This document shows positions 28,401-36,494 of a stretch of 64,000 nt of DNA, one piece after another (the first letter of the stretch is position 1; every line of letters begins with the position of its first letter). The notes under the pieces were generated by a model that saw only the letters and a list, made by a program, of their open reading frames with translations, made no database searches and was not told where the DNA came from. Source of the stretch: Chloroflexota bacterium (GTDB taxonomy: Bacteria; Chloroflexota; Limnocylindria; QHBO01); the NCBI GenBank assembly GCA_025699005.1, contig JAILWI010000006.1:62001-126000 (forward strand), in the 5' to 3' direction. The translations under genes and the position numbers were made by a program.

Positions 28401-31400
28401 ACGGGCGCCGGCAACGGAGAGTCCGGCGTCGTCGTGGAGGCCCTGTCGGCGACCCTCGCCGGTAACGTGATCTCCGCCAACGGCGGCGATGGGGTCCTGG
28501 TCTACGCCGACAACCTCGTGCTCAGCGGCAACCGGATCGGCACCGATCCGACGGGAGCCGAGGACCGGGGCAACGGCGGCGATGGGGTCCGCATCTGGGC
28601 CGACGACGCGATCATCGGTGGCGCCGGCGAGCCGTGGTCGGGCAACGTGATCAGCGGCAACGACGGCGACGGCATCGAGATCACGAACGGCGGGGAGGGC
28701 GAGTCGCTCAACCACCGGATCTACGGCAACCTCATCGGCCTGAACGCTGCCGGCGACGCAGCGCTGCCGAACGACGGTCATGGCGTCAACCTCATGGGCG
28801 CCAGCGAGACCTATGTCGGCATGATCGGCTACGGCGGTGACGACCCGGCACCGAACACGATCAGCGGCAACGGGATGTCGGGGATCTATCTCTCGAGCCC
28901 GGACTACGACCTCCAGTTCCACGGCAACTTCATCGGCACCGATGCCACCGGCACCACGGCCATCGGCAACGCCGAGTCCGGGATCTTCGTCATGGCCACC
29001 CAGGACGTCGAGATCGGCGCCGGGGACGCGGAAACGCGCAATGTCATCAGCGGCAACGACGTGGGGATCACCCTGCGCAACACCGACGGGGCAGCGCGAG
29101 TCCTCGGCAACTACATCGGCACGAACGCGACCGGTGACGCGGCCGTTCCGAACCGCGTCGGGATCCTCGTGTACGGAGCCGAGAGCGAGACGATCGGCGG
29201 GCGTTTCGATGGCGACGGGAACGTCGTGAGCGGCAACATCGACGACGGCATCCAGATCTCCGGCATCACCGAGGTCGAGGACTACGCCGTGTTCAACGAG
29301 GTCATCGGCAACCTCATCGGCACCGATGCCAGCGGCTCCGCGGCGCTGCCGAACGGCGGCGACGGCGTCGAGATCGGCTACGCGGCGGACAACAACGTGG
29401 TCGGCGGCGACACCGATGCGCGGCCGGGATCCGGGAACGTGATCAGCGGCAACCTGGGCAACGGCGTGCACATCGTGCTCGGGCACGGCAACGTGGTCCA
29501 GGGCAACTTCATCGGCACGGACGGCGGCACGACAGAGCTGGGCAACGGGCTCGCGGGCGTCCGCGTCACCGGTCCGAGCCAGGGGAACCAGATCGGCGCC
29601 GAGCTCAGCGAGGGGGTCTTCGGCCCCGGCAACGTCATCGCCCACAACGGCGGGAACGGCGTCGAGATCCTCCAGGCGGACAGCGAGCCGCCGATGAACT
29701 TCGACGCAGACTTCACCTCCGTCTTCTCCAACGACATCTGGGACAACGGCGGGCTCGGCATCGACCTCGAGGCCGATGGCGTCACGCCGAACGACGCAGG
29801 CGATGACGATGACGCGTCGAACGACCTGAAGAACTTCCCCGACGAGGTCGTGGGGACGAGTGACGGGTCGCAGACGAGTGTCTCGATCACGACGACGACG
29901 TCGGCTCCCGCCGAGCTGATCATCTACCAGCTGTTCGCCAGCGACAGCTGCGACCCGAGTGACCACGGAGAGGGCCAGCGTTACCTGGCGACGTACGAGG
30001 CGGCCGCGGACGGCGAGGGCTTCGCCAGCATCGACGCCACGATCCTCGAGGATCTCGAGGGCCAGTTCCTCACCGCCACGACCTCCGACAACCAGGGGCA
30101 GACATCCGAGTTCTCGGCCTGCGCCGAGGTGACGTTCGACGCGGGATCATCGGCGACCGAGATCCACCTGCTCGAGCCCATCGAGGGCGGTACGACGGAG
30201 TACCTGGCCGATGGTCAGGAGCCCGCGTGGGGCAGCGAGGGCGTGCTCTACGCCCTGGGCGGAAGGATCCGCAGCATCCAGCCCGATGGCAGCGGCGACG
30301 CCCAGCTCACGACGGGCCCGAGCCACTTCTCGCCGGCGAGCGGTGGAGGCGTGATCGGCTTTGCGGGCTGGACCAACGGTGAAGTCGAGGACATCGAGGT
30401 CTTCCTCCTCCTCGGCCAGCAGACCGTCACGGTCAGGGCCAGTGATGACAACCCACAGGACCTGCGGCTGGACCTCTACTACGCGTGCGGTGGCCAGGTG
30501 ATGCCGATCGCCGTCGGCCTGCTGCCGGACCAGACGTCCGCGAGCACGGCGAACTTCCAGTTCAACTTCGACGCGACGCTCAGCTGTTCGGGCGGCGAGA
30601 TTCTCGCGGCGCTCTCCGACGGCTTCTCGCGCAGCGTGACACCGCCCGGCCAGGGCGAGCCGGTCGCGTCGGACAAGAAGCCGCCGGTGGCGGCGACGTA
30701 TGGCCCGCCGCTCGGCTCGACGTACCTGACGTCGGACGTCATCGCCTTCCACGGGGGCGGCGAGGATCCCGACGACGGCACCCTGACCGGCGACAGCCTG
30801 GAGTGGTTCATCCGACCCGCCGGCGACCCGGCACCGGGGACGTTCGTCGACGTCGGAGAGCAGGTGGACTACGACGCCTCGCAGCTCGATCCGGGCGACT
30901 ATGTCGTCACCCTGGTTGTGACCGACAGCGACGGCGAGACCGACAGCGCCGAGTCGCTCATCCACGTCCTCGCCGACTCCGACAACGACGGCTTCAGTGA
31001 CGTCGACGAGCAAACCACCTGCCTCGGCCCGGGCGCCGTAACCGATGGCAGCACGCCATCCGCCGATGCCGACTCCGACGGGATTCCGAACGGCAGCGAT
31101 CCGGAACCGTGCGTCCGGGCCCCTGCGACGGCAGACGCCGCGGCCGACTTCGATCCGGAAGACTTCAGCCTCTCTTCAAAGGGCACGTGGGTGACGATCT
31201 ACGTCACCACGTCCGACCGGAACATTCGCGAGATCGACCCGTCCTCCGTGCGGATCGTCGAGATCGCCGGCACGACGGTGAACATCAGGAACGACGGGAT
31301 CTCGTTCAAGGGCGATCGGCTCGTCGCGAAGTTCCGCCGATCCACGCTCACGGACTACTTCACGTCCAACGGCCTCACGAGCGGGAACGTCCCGATCACG

Positions 31401-31472
31401 GTCCGCGGAACCTCGAACACCTTGCCGTCGTGGAGCTTCGAAGCAAGCGACACGACCAATGTCATCCCCTGA
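25479..31472 (+). CDS. Giant secreted mosaic protein: degenerate zincin, propeller, CSLREA/beta-helix, TSP3-like repeats
   Basis: 1997 residues. Order: signal peptide (VAATTLLLSVFVLSLFIANSPAHA); a domain resembling secreted metallopeptidases with LELGHTFGL at 368-376, where the first zinc His of HExxH is Leu; TolB-like propeller strands (about 600-785; TWSPDCTQLAF); a CSLREA motif near 861; about 500 residues of right-handed beta-helix (897-1407) with repeated GN(F/L/Y)IGTDATG and NVISGN turns; a further propeller-like piece (near 1570-1600); a PKD-like domain (1735-1835); calcium-binding DSDNDGFSDVDE and DADSDGIPNGSDPEPC repeats; and a C-terminal beta domain. GTG start with GGGGGAAA upstream. 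Probably a cell-surface or released adhesin or polysaccharide-binding protein. No sorting motif or transmembrane tail. Confidence 0.85.
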   Translation: MPNTIPSVSPWPRRVRRVAATTLLLSVFVLSLFIANSPAHAARPVRPTPTPAVCDLIPELRDVTINQGVGAYSPLVRGKETLVRAYLSKPACASSTDIIELVGATLTVTPGSAASTTIANPTPVPTTPYPQIASSSAAALADSTADPMFVVPGSVLAPAATVDRFTATFAFTIRYQTATGGVQERTFTSKTGSSTPITATVEKRTNALRVLVVPMGDATRPFAETYTTAGDAALQAAMLTVSRIYPVPDGVGPLTGTTGGLRYSVSSGMLDLSGLAGADGRFCGTGGSSGNFNAIKASLGQFLQSWNAANGSTNQADRVLGVVDAAYSNGSAQGCAEGMAAINSTEAWIRAVPETEGTPSQSGLVAALELGHTFGLVPDSRSDLFSRYHSPNPFADPLRQNRSYNTRLRTLLYEDRTAMTYISAANNNNTLLEQPDWAYLICKLGGAATSDCSAPPVPVGSGAGVAAGPRFVISGTTDGTAAGTDVLESFFSADMLPTTPDSDSPYRLRYVDGGTVIGDIGVPSTDEDSAHDHDDGGDPHHEPGISLFSGAFEFETAADRIELWNTEPATDVLLYARDRNAVPVLDELTVVGGADADPVNYSNDDTRFDVDPAIRHDGRWVAWSAYVFTEGPPSPELKVAPVGDATAAAILDDGEVSIPAWQPAWCSDGAQLAYATPDGDLYIVGVDTSEVPATFGEPVQLYNGDILEGLPTASHPTWSPDCTQLAFEAGSDIWRIDADGTNRVALTSDDRSHDPSWSPDPEDNRIAFERDADTAFAETTYASFVDPDAAGPAAGLSSRQPLSFAVGAHRHASAVRAALRAVVSPAPDAPAPFVAALVIDSTFTVNSNNDVDSGSCDVEHCSLREAILAANATPEADAIEFAIGTGPQTISLSSALPDIIYPVEIDGETQLGFGGDPLIRIDSGEANTGLRFLSTATASEARGLLVTGFLTNGVEIEANDVILEGSWIGLDHGGTGAGNGESGVVVEALSATLAGNVISANGGDGVLVYADNLVLSGNRIGTDPTGAEDRGNGGDGVRIWADDAIIGGAGEPWSGNVISGNDGDGIEITNGGEGESLNHRIYGNLIGLNAAGDAALPNDGHGVNLMGASETYVGMIGYGGDDPAPNTISGNGMSGIYLSSPDYDLQFHGNFIGTDATGTTAIGNAESGIFVMATQDVEIGAGDAETRNVISGNDVGITLRNTDGAARVLGNYIGTNATGDAAVPNRVGILVYGAESETIGGRFDGDGNVVSGNIDDGIQISGITEVEDYAVFNEVIGNLIGTDASGSAALPNGGDGVEIGYAADNNVVGGDTDARPGSGNVISGNLGNGVHIVLGHGNVVQGNFIGTDGGTTELGNGLAGVRVTGPSQGNQIGAELSEGVFGPGNVIAHNGGNGVEILQADSEPPMNFDADFTSVFSNDIWDNGGLGIDLEADGVTPNDAGDDDDASNDLKNFPDEVVGTSDGSQTSVSITTTTSAPAELIIYQLFASDSCDPSDHGEGQRYLATYEAAADGEGFASIDATILEDLEGQFLTATTSDNQGQTSEFSACAEVTFDAGSSATEIHLLEPIEGGTTEYLADGQEPAWGSEGVLYALGGRIRSIQPDGSGDAQLTTGPSHFSPASGGGVIGFAGWTNGEVEDIEVFLLLGQQTVTVRASDDNPQDLRLDLYYACGGQVMPIAVGLLPDQTSASTANFQFNFDATLSCSGGEILAALSDGFSRSVTPPGQGEPVASDKKPPVAATYGPPLGSTYLTSDVIAFHGGGEDPDDGTLTGDSLEWFIRPAGDPAPGTFVDVGEQVDYDASQLDPGDYVVTLVVTDSDGETDSAESLIHVLADSDNDGFSDVDEQTTCLGPGAVTDGSTPSADADSDGIPNGSDPEPCVRAPATADAAADFDPEDFSLSSKGTWVTIYVTTSDRNIREIDPSSVRIVEIAGTTVNIRNDGISFKGDRLVAKFRRSTLTDYFTSNGLTSGNVPITVRGTSNTLPSWSFEASDTTNVIP
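28510..29540 (+). repeat. Degenerate coding repeats of the beta-helix (GN-x-IG-T-D units)
   Basis: The turn motif GN(R/L/F/Y)IG(T/L)(D/N) recurs at about 28528, 28728, 28923, 29107, 29308 and 29503, often followed by an A-(T/S)-G-x-A stretch and a nearby NVISGN. Spacing is irregular (about 180-200 bp) and DNA identity is partial, so these are protein-level structural coils, not a recent DNA duplication. Confidence 0.75.
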
Positions 31473-31488
31473 TCTGGAGGAGCACACG

Positions 31489-31935
31489 ATGCGACGATTT
31501 CTCACGGCTCTCATGTCCACCGCGCTGTTGGTCGGGGTACTCGCCATTCCGGTGAGCGCCGCCGGGCCAAAGTGCGTCGACCTCCTCGGCCGGGACCAGG
31601 CTGACACTCAGGACAGCCGTGCCACGTACAACGGCTCGCGCGTCGCCGCACAGATCTTCATCGCGGGGGATCAGTGTCGCCAGGCCACCTACACCCTGTA
31701 CGTGCTGGAGTCGGAGACGGACACGGTCCCCTTCGCGACCGGCACGGCGCAGGGGACGGCGGACGGCACCCCTGATGCCGTCGAGATCTTCGCCGACGCG
31801 GACGCAGCCGACACTGACGTGTGCGTGTACGTCGAGAGCAGCATCGGACGCCATGTGTTCGATCGCGCGCCCGCCGAGGGCTGCGTGACACTGTTCGACG
31901 ACGGGAGCTCCCCCGGCGGCGGAAAGGGATTCTGA
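31489..31935 (+). CDS. Small secreted protein of unknown function
   Basis: 148 residues. Clear Sec signal peptide (MRRFLTALMSTALLVGVLAIPVSAA), mature part of about 120 residues with four cysteines in CVDLLG, DQCRQATY, DVCVYV and EGCVTLF, suggesting two disulfides and a small beta-sandwich; it ends in a Gly/Ser-rich tail. Start chosen at 31489, 8 nt after GGAGG. It begins 16 nt after the giant protein and is probably co-transcribed and exported with it. Family not recognised. Confidence 0.82.
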   Translation: MRRFLTALMSTALLVGVLAIPVSAAGPKCVDLLGRDQADTQDSRATYNGSRVAAQIFIAGDQCRQATYTLYVLESETDTVPFATGTAQGTADGTPDAVEIFADADAADTDVCVYVESSIGRHVFDRAPAEGCVTLFDDGSSPGGGKGF

Positions 31936-31981
31936 CCTAGACGCTCTCCAGGCTGGACAGCTCACGGACCCGGGCGGCCGA

Positions 31982-34900
31982 TTAGGGCCGCCCGGTGTCG
32001 TGGGCGGGCGGGGGCCCCGCGCGCGCGGGCCGGGCCGAGGCCGCGGCGGCCCCGGGGGGAGGGTCGGCGGGCCGGGACTGGGCGGCCGCGGGCGCGGCCC
32101 GCGGCGCGGGCTCGTCGAAGTCCCCACGCGCCAGGCTGATCTCGCCCAGGATCTGGACCGAGTCGGCGCGCGTCATGGCGTGGTCGATCTCCTCGGCGAG
32201 ATCATGGGCGCGGTGGGCGTACGTCTCCGCCTCGTCCAGCTCCCCGGCCCTCCGCAGCTTGTCCGCCAGGTTGGCGTAGCCGATCGCACGACCGGCCCCA
32301 TGCCCGACCCGCTCGAACGTCTCGATGGCTCCGCGATCGCAGACGATCGCCTCGTCCATGTTGCCGCGGTCCCGCTCGACCAGGCCGAGGTTGATGAGCG
32401 CCCCGCCGATCGCCTCCACGCTGCCGATGCGCCGCGCGAGCTCCAGGTCGCGACGCAGCGAGTCGGCCGCCTCCTCCAGCCGCCCGAGGCTCTGCTGGAC
32501 GAGCCCGAGGACGCGCAGCGCGGTGGTCTCGGCGCGGAGGTCGTCATGCCGCTGGGCGATCGCCAGTGAGCGCTCGGCGTGCTCGAGCGCCGTCTGCAGG
32601 GAGCCGGCATAGGACTCCGCGCGAGCCAGCTCGATGAGCAGCTGGCCGGCGATCGGGTCCGTCGCATCCGGGTCCACCTCGAGCCCGCGTCGGAGCGCGG
32701 CGATGGCCTCGCCCATGGCCTCGGCCGAGGTGAGGTTCCAGCCGCGCTCCAGCCAGAGCGGGCGCAGGTCCTGACCCGCAAGGTCTGGTCGCGCGAAGGC
32801 CTCGTCCAGGACGCGCATCGCCTCGTGGTATGCACCCTGGACCCGGTGGCTGGAAGCCAGCCCGCGCCACGCCCGCACGTCGGAGCGAACCTCGAGCGCC
32901 CGGCGGTACGTGTCGAGCGCATCCTGGTAGGCGCCGGTGAGCTCCTGCAGGTCGCCGAGGCGCAGGCGGATGTCGAGCAGCCGGTCCGGGGCATCGGCCT
33001 CCTTCGCGGCAAGCTCCTCCGCCCGCCGCAGGTGGATGATCGACTCGTCGTTGGCGAAGAGCCGGGCGGCGCGCGTCGCGGCGCGCGTCAGGTAGTCGAT
33101 CGCCCGGGCACCCGCCCCACCGAGGTACAGGTGGCGTGCGAGCAGCTCGATGCTCTCGTCGTTCGTTCCGAACAGCGCCTCGGCCTGCTCGGCGGTGCGC
33201 AGGTGGAGCTCGCGGCGCCGCCGGCGCAGCAGACGCGCGTACGCGACATCGCCGATGAGTGCATGGTGGAACATCAGCGCACCGTCGCCATCCCCTCCGC
33301 GGGCGAGATCGAGGAGGCCGGCCTCGACGAGGATGCCGAGGTCGGCCGCGGTCTGGGCGGCATCGCCGATGACCGCCTCGAGGAGCGGGACCACCACCCG
33401 GCGACCGATCACCGACGCGACGGCCAGCGTCCCCTGCGCCGATGGCGGGAGCGCGTCGAGCCGGGACGCGAGCACGCCCTCGATCGTGGCGGGTACGTCG
33501 GCTGCGCTCCAGTCGGCGCGGAGCCGCCAGCGACCATCCTCCTCGGCCAGCGCTCCTGCGTCCTGCAGCGAGCGCACGATCTCCTGCGCGAAGAACGGGT
33601 TGCCCGCCGATCGCTCCGTGACCATGCCGATCAGCTCCGGCGGTGCCGATCCGCCGAGCTGGTGCTCGACGAGCTCGCGAACCGCCTCGGGGTCGAGCTG
33701 CCCGACCTCGAGGACTTCCGGCGCGGACGCCTCGCTCTCCGCCTCGAGCCAGCCAGGCACCGGCGGCCGGCTCGTGACGTACAGCGCCAGGGGAGATTCC
33801 GCGGCCAGGACCCGGAGCTCCTCCAGGAGGCGCGCGCTGGAGGCGTCGGCCCAGTGGGCATCCTCCACGGCCAGCACGAGGGGCGAGGCCGCCGCGCGCG
33901 CGCGAAGCCACGCACGGACGGCGTCGTGCAGTCCGCGCCGCAGGGCCTCCGGCTCGAGCTCCTCGAGCTCCGGCGGCGTCGCCGCGCCGGTCAGCCGCGC
34001 GATGTACGGCGCCGCCTCGGGAACGCCGAGCGCACCGAGCTCGCGCGAGATCGTCTCGGCGGCGGCGGGGCTGTCGGTGCTCGCCACGCCGAGCTCTCGT
34101 CGCAGCAGATCCACGAACGGCCAGTAGGCCAGTCCCGCGCCGTACGAGAGACACCGCGCCTCGAGCCAGGCGATGTCGCGCTCCGCGGCACGGTCTCGCA
34201 CCTCGTCGGTCAGCCGCGACTTGCCGACGCCCGGCTCACCGACCACGGCCAGCGTCCCACCGCCGGCCCCGGTCGTGCCGCCGAGCCGCTCGAGCATCGC
34301 GCGGCCGAGCGCGAGCTCGCGAGACCGGCCGACGAGTGGGGTCCGCTGGCGGCCCACCAGCCGCGAGCGCTGCTCCCCCGCTTCCCGGACCCCGATGAGC
34401 CGCCAGGCGGGCACCGGCTCGGCCTTGCCCTTCAGCGTGAGGGGCGGCACCGGCTCGAGAACGAACCGATCCTGCGCCAGCTCGTACGTCGCCTGGCTGA
34501 CGTAGGTCTCGCCCGAGGGCGTCGCCGACTCGAGCCGCTGCGCCAGGATCACCGAGTCGCCGAGCACGGCGTAGTCCATCCGCACCTTGCTGCCGATCAT
34601 CCGGGCGATGCCACGGCCGGAGGCGATCCCGATGTGGAGCGTGAGGCCCTCGCCGTTCTCTCCGAGTGTCTGCCGCAGCTGCGCCAGCTCGGCGTGCATG
34701 TCGATCGAGACCTGCATGGCGCGGGTGGCGTCGTCCTCGTGAGCGATCGGCGCGCCGAACAGGGCAAGCAGCGCATCGCCCGCGAACTTCTCCACGTAAC
34801 CGCCGTATCTCCCCACGAGATCGGAGAGGGCGGTGATGATCGGGTCGATGACCTCCAGCAGCTCCTCGGCGTCGAGACGCTCCGAGAGCGGGGTGAATCC

Positions 34901-35167
34901 CGACAGGTCCGCGAAGAGCGCCGTGATGAGGCGGCGCTCCTCGGTCATCCCGGCTCCAGTCGGGTCGATGCGATCCGAGGCGAACGCGGTGAGCGCAGCC
35001 TCACGCTCGTCCTGCGGCTCGGGAGCCGCTGGGGCGGCGGGCTCGGCAGGCGCCGGCGGCGGCGGTGCCACGTCCGAGGGTGGGGCGGCAGGCGTCCCGC
35101 AGTGCCCGCAGAACTTCATGCCCTCCGGATTCTCGCCACCGCACGAAGCGCACTGCCAGACCGCCAT
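31982..35167 (-). CDS. Class III nucleotide cyclase with zinc ribbon, AAA ATPase and TPR domains
   Basis: 1061 residues. N-terminal zinc ribbon (CASCGGENPEGMKFCGHC), Ala/Pro linker, class III cyclase domain (about 70-240): metal Asp87 in FADLSGFT, Asp131 in KFAGDALLALF and Arg211 are present, but the transition-state Asn position is Ile207 (GDSVILAQR). Next an AAA_16/NB-ARC-like ATPase with Walker A GEPGVGKSRL and a Walker B-like VLAVEDAHWAD, then TPR helices to about 1010. The last 45 residues are Pro/Ala-rich and encoded by a roughly 95% GC tract. Start supported by TAGGAT 7 nt upstream (leaderless). Likely a signalling protein; cyclase activity uncertain because of the Asn change. Confidence 0.88.
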   Translation of the reverse strand: MAVWQCASCGGENPEGMKFCGHCGTPAAPPSDVAPPPPAPAEPAAPAAPEPQDEREAALTAFASDRIDPTGAGMTEERRLITALFADLSGFTPLSERLDAEELLEVIDPIITALSDLVGRYGGYVEKFAGDALLALFGAPIAHEDDATRAMQVSIDMHAELAQLRQTLGENGEGLTLHIGIASGRGIARMIGSKVRMDYAVLGDSVILAQRLESATPSGETYVSQATYELAQDRFVLEPVPPLTLKGKAEPVPAWRLIGVREAGEQRSRLVGRQRTPLVGRSRELALGRAMLERLGGTTGAGGGTLAVVGEPGVGKSRLTDEVRDRAAERDIAWLEARCLSYGAGLAYWPFVDLLRRELGVASTDSPAAAETISRELGALGVPEAAPYIARLTGAATPPELEELEPEALRRGLHDAVRAWLRARAAASPLVLAVEDAHWADASSARLLEELRVLAAESPLALYVTSRPPVPGWLEAESEASAPEVLEVGQLDPEAVRELVEHQLGGSAPPELIGMVTERSAGNPFFAQEIVRSLQDAGALAEEDGRWRLRADWSAADVPATIEGVLASRLDALPPSAQGTLAVASVIGRRVVVPLLEAVIGDAAQTAADLGILVEAGLLDLARGGDGDGALMFHHALIGDVAYARLLRRRRRELHLRTAEQAEALFGTNDESIELLARHLYLGGAGARAIDYLTRAATRAARLFANDESIIHLRRAEELAAKEADAPDRLLDIRLRLGDLQELTGAYQDALDTYRRALEVRSDVRAWRGLASSHRVQGAYHEAMRVLDEAFARPDLAGQDLRPLWLERGWNLTSAEAMGEAIAALRRGLEVDPDATDPIAGQLLIELARAESYAGSLQTALEHAERSLAIAQRHDDLRAETTALRVLGLVQQSLGRLEEAADSLRRDLELARRIGSVEAIGGALINLGLVERDRGNMDEAIVCDRGAIETFERVGHGAGRAIGYANLADKLRRAGELDEAETYAHRAHDLAEEIDHAMTRADSVQILGEISLARGDFDEPAPRAAPAAAQSRPADPPPGAAAASARPARAGPPPAHDTGRP
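32003..32110. other. Hyper-GC tract at the cyclase C-terminus
   Basis: Only 5 A/T among 108 bases. In the coding frame the expected TPR leucines and glutamates appear as proline and alanine, as though T and A bases had been replaced by C and G. Either a true low-complexity tail or a local sequence-quality problem. Confidence 0.6.
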
Positions 35168-35174
35168 GCCGAGC

Positions 35175-35180
35175 ATCCTA
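35175..35180 (-). promoter_or_regulatory. -10 box of the cyclase gene
   Basis: TAGGAT on the minus strand, 7 nt before the ATG at 35167. Predicts a leaderless transcript and supports this start over the in-frame codons upstream. Confidence 0.55.
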
Positions 35181-35270
35181 GCCGTCATTCGGTCGGCCGA
35201 TGACCTCCGCCCGAGGAGCATCCGGACGGTGCTCCCGCCGCTCCGCGCGGTCGAAGGGCGGCGCATCGGC

Positions 35271-35276
35271 TACATT
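35271..35276 (+). promoter_or_regulatory. -10 box of the histidine kinase gene
   Basis: TACATT ends 9 nt before the GTG at 35286. Supports a leaderless GTG start. Confidence 0.5.
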
Positions 35277-35285
35277 CGTGGGACC

Positions 35286-36494
35286 GTGCCCAACGACGAT
35301 GCACCGATGGCGCCACCCACGACCGACGAAGGCGCACCGGCCGATCGGCAGCCCGACATCGGCCTGCCGCGGGGCGAGGTCGCCTTCCGCCTCCTCGTCG
35401 AGGCCGTGGTCGACTACGCCATCTTCCTCCTGGATCCGAGCGGGAACGTCCTCACCTGGAATCTCGGAGCGGAGCGCATCAAGGGCTACTCGGCCGACGA
35501 GATCGTCGGGCGCCACTTCTCGCAGTTCTACACGCCCGAGGACAGAGCTGCCGGACGACCCGCGAGGATTCTCGGGCGCGCCGCCGCCGATGGTCGATTC
35601 GAGGACGAGGGATGGCGCGTGCGCAAGGACGGCACGCGCTTCTGGGCCGACGTCGTCATCACGGCCCTGCGGGACCGCCCCGGGGCGCCGCCCTACGCGT
35701 TCGCCAAGATCACCCGCGACCTCACCGAGCGGCGCGCGGCCGAGGAGCAGGAGCGGCGCCTCATGGCCGAGCAGGGCGCTCGAGCCGCTGCCGAGGAGGC
35801 CCTGGCAGCGCGAGATCGGTTCCTGAGCATCGCGTCGCACGAGCTGAAGACCCCGGTGGCCAGCCTCCAGGTCTCCGCCGAGGCGATGATCCGGGCCCAG
35901 GAGCAGGGCCGGCTGCACGACGATCGTCTGTCGGACGGCCTCCGTCGCATCGCGAGCGCCACGAACCGATTGGGCGAGCTCGTCGGCGAGCTCCTCGACG
36001 TCTCGCGCCTCTCGTCCGAGCACAACCCCGAACGGCGCGAGACGACCGATCTCGTCCGTCTCACGAGGGACGTCGTGGCGCGTCTCGAGGACGGCGACCA
36101 GGCCGGGCGGGTCAGGATCGTCGCGCCCGCCTCGCTCGATGCCGTGGTGGACCCGATGCGGATCGACCAGGTGATCACGAACCTCGTCGACAACGCCCTG
36201 AAGTACTCGGCGAGCTCAGAGCCGGTCGACATCGAGCTCGTCGCGGACGCTCGGGGCACCGAGATTCGGGTCTCGGATCGCGGGATCGGCCTGGACGCCT
36301 CCCATCGCGACCGGCTCTTCGAAGCCTTCGGACGCGGGGCGAATGCCGAGCACTACCAGGGCATCGGGCTCGGCCTCTACATCTCTCGACAGATCGTCGA
36401 GCGCCACGGGGGTTCGATCGAGGCTCGTCCCCGCGCCGACGGGCCAGGTGCCGTCTTCACCGTCCACCTCCCGCTTCCGGCGGGCACATCGTGA
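35286..36494 (+). CDS. PAS-domain sensor histidine kinase
   Basis: 402 residues, no membrane segment, so probably cytosolic. PAS/PAC domain at about 34-155 (DYAIFLLDPSGNVLTWN; KGYSADEIVGRHFSQFY; PAC end FAKITRDLTERR), coiled-coil linker, HisKA with His185 in SHELKTPV, and HATPase with N box NLVDNALKYS, G1 DRGIGL and G2 GIGLGLYIS. The PAS set resembles those of light- or redox-sensing kinases, but no Cys for flavin is seen. GTG start chosen by the TACATT box; ATG at 35307 is an alternative. Receiver gene follows with 4-nt overlap. Confidence 0.93.
   Translation: MPNDDAPMAPPTTDEGAPADRQPDIGLPRGEVAFRLLVEAVVDYAIFLLDPSGNVLTWNLGAERIKGYSADEIVGRHFSQFYTPEDRAAGRPARILGRAAADGRFEDEGWRVRKDGTRFWADVVITALRDRPGAPPYAFAKITRDLTERRAAEEQERRLMAEQGARAAAEEALAARDRFLSIASHELKTPVASLQVSAEAMIRAQEQGRLHDDRLSDGLRRIASATNRLGELVGELLDVSRLSSEHNPERRETTDLVRLTRDVVARLEDGDQAGRVRIVAPASLDAVVDPMRIDQVITNLVDNALKYSASSEPVDIELVADARGTEIRVSDRGIGLDASHRDRLFEAFGRGANAEHYQGIGLGLYISRQIVERHGGSIEARPRADGPGAVFTVHLPLPAGTS

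Noticed and set aside
28510-29540. Tandem DNA repeats in the beta-helix part
   Set aside because: Spacing and DNA identity are irregular; the similarity is at protein level and reflects the solenoid fold.
26646-29966. An open frame of over 1,100 codons on the minus strand across the giant secreted gene
   Set aside because: It is antisense to a frame with signal peptide and clear domains. Its translation is a Val/Ala/Asp/Arg-rich low-information sequence, a usual shadow in high-GC DNA.
32579-35203. Long open plus-strand frame opposite the cyclase gene
   Set aside because: Antisense to the zinc ribbon, cyclase and ATPase motifs; no motif of its own and composition typical of a shadow frame.
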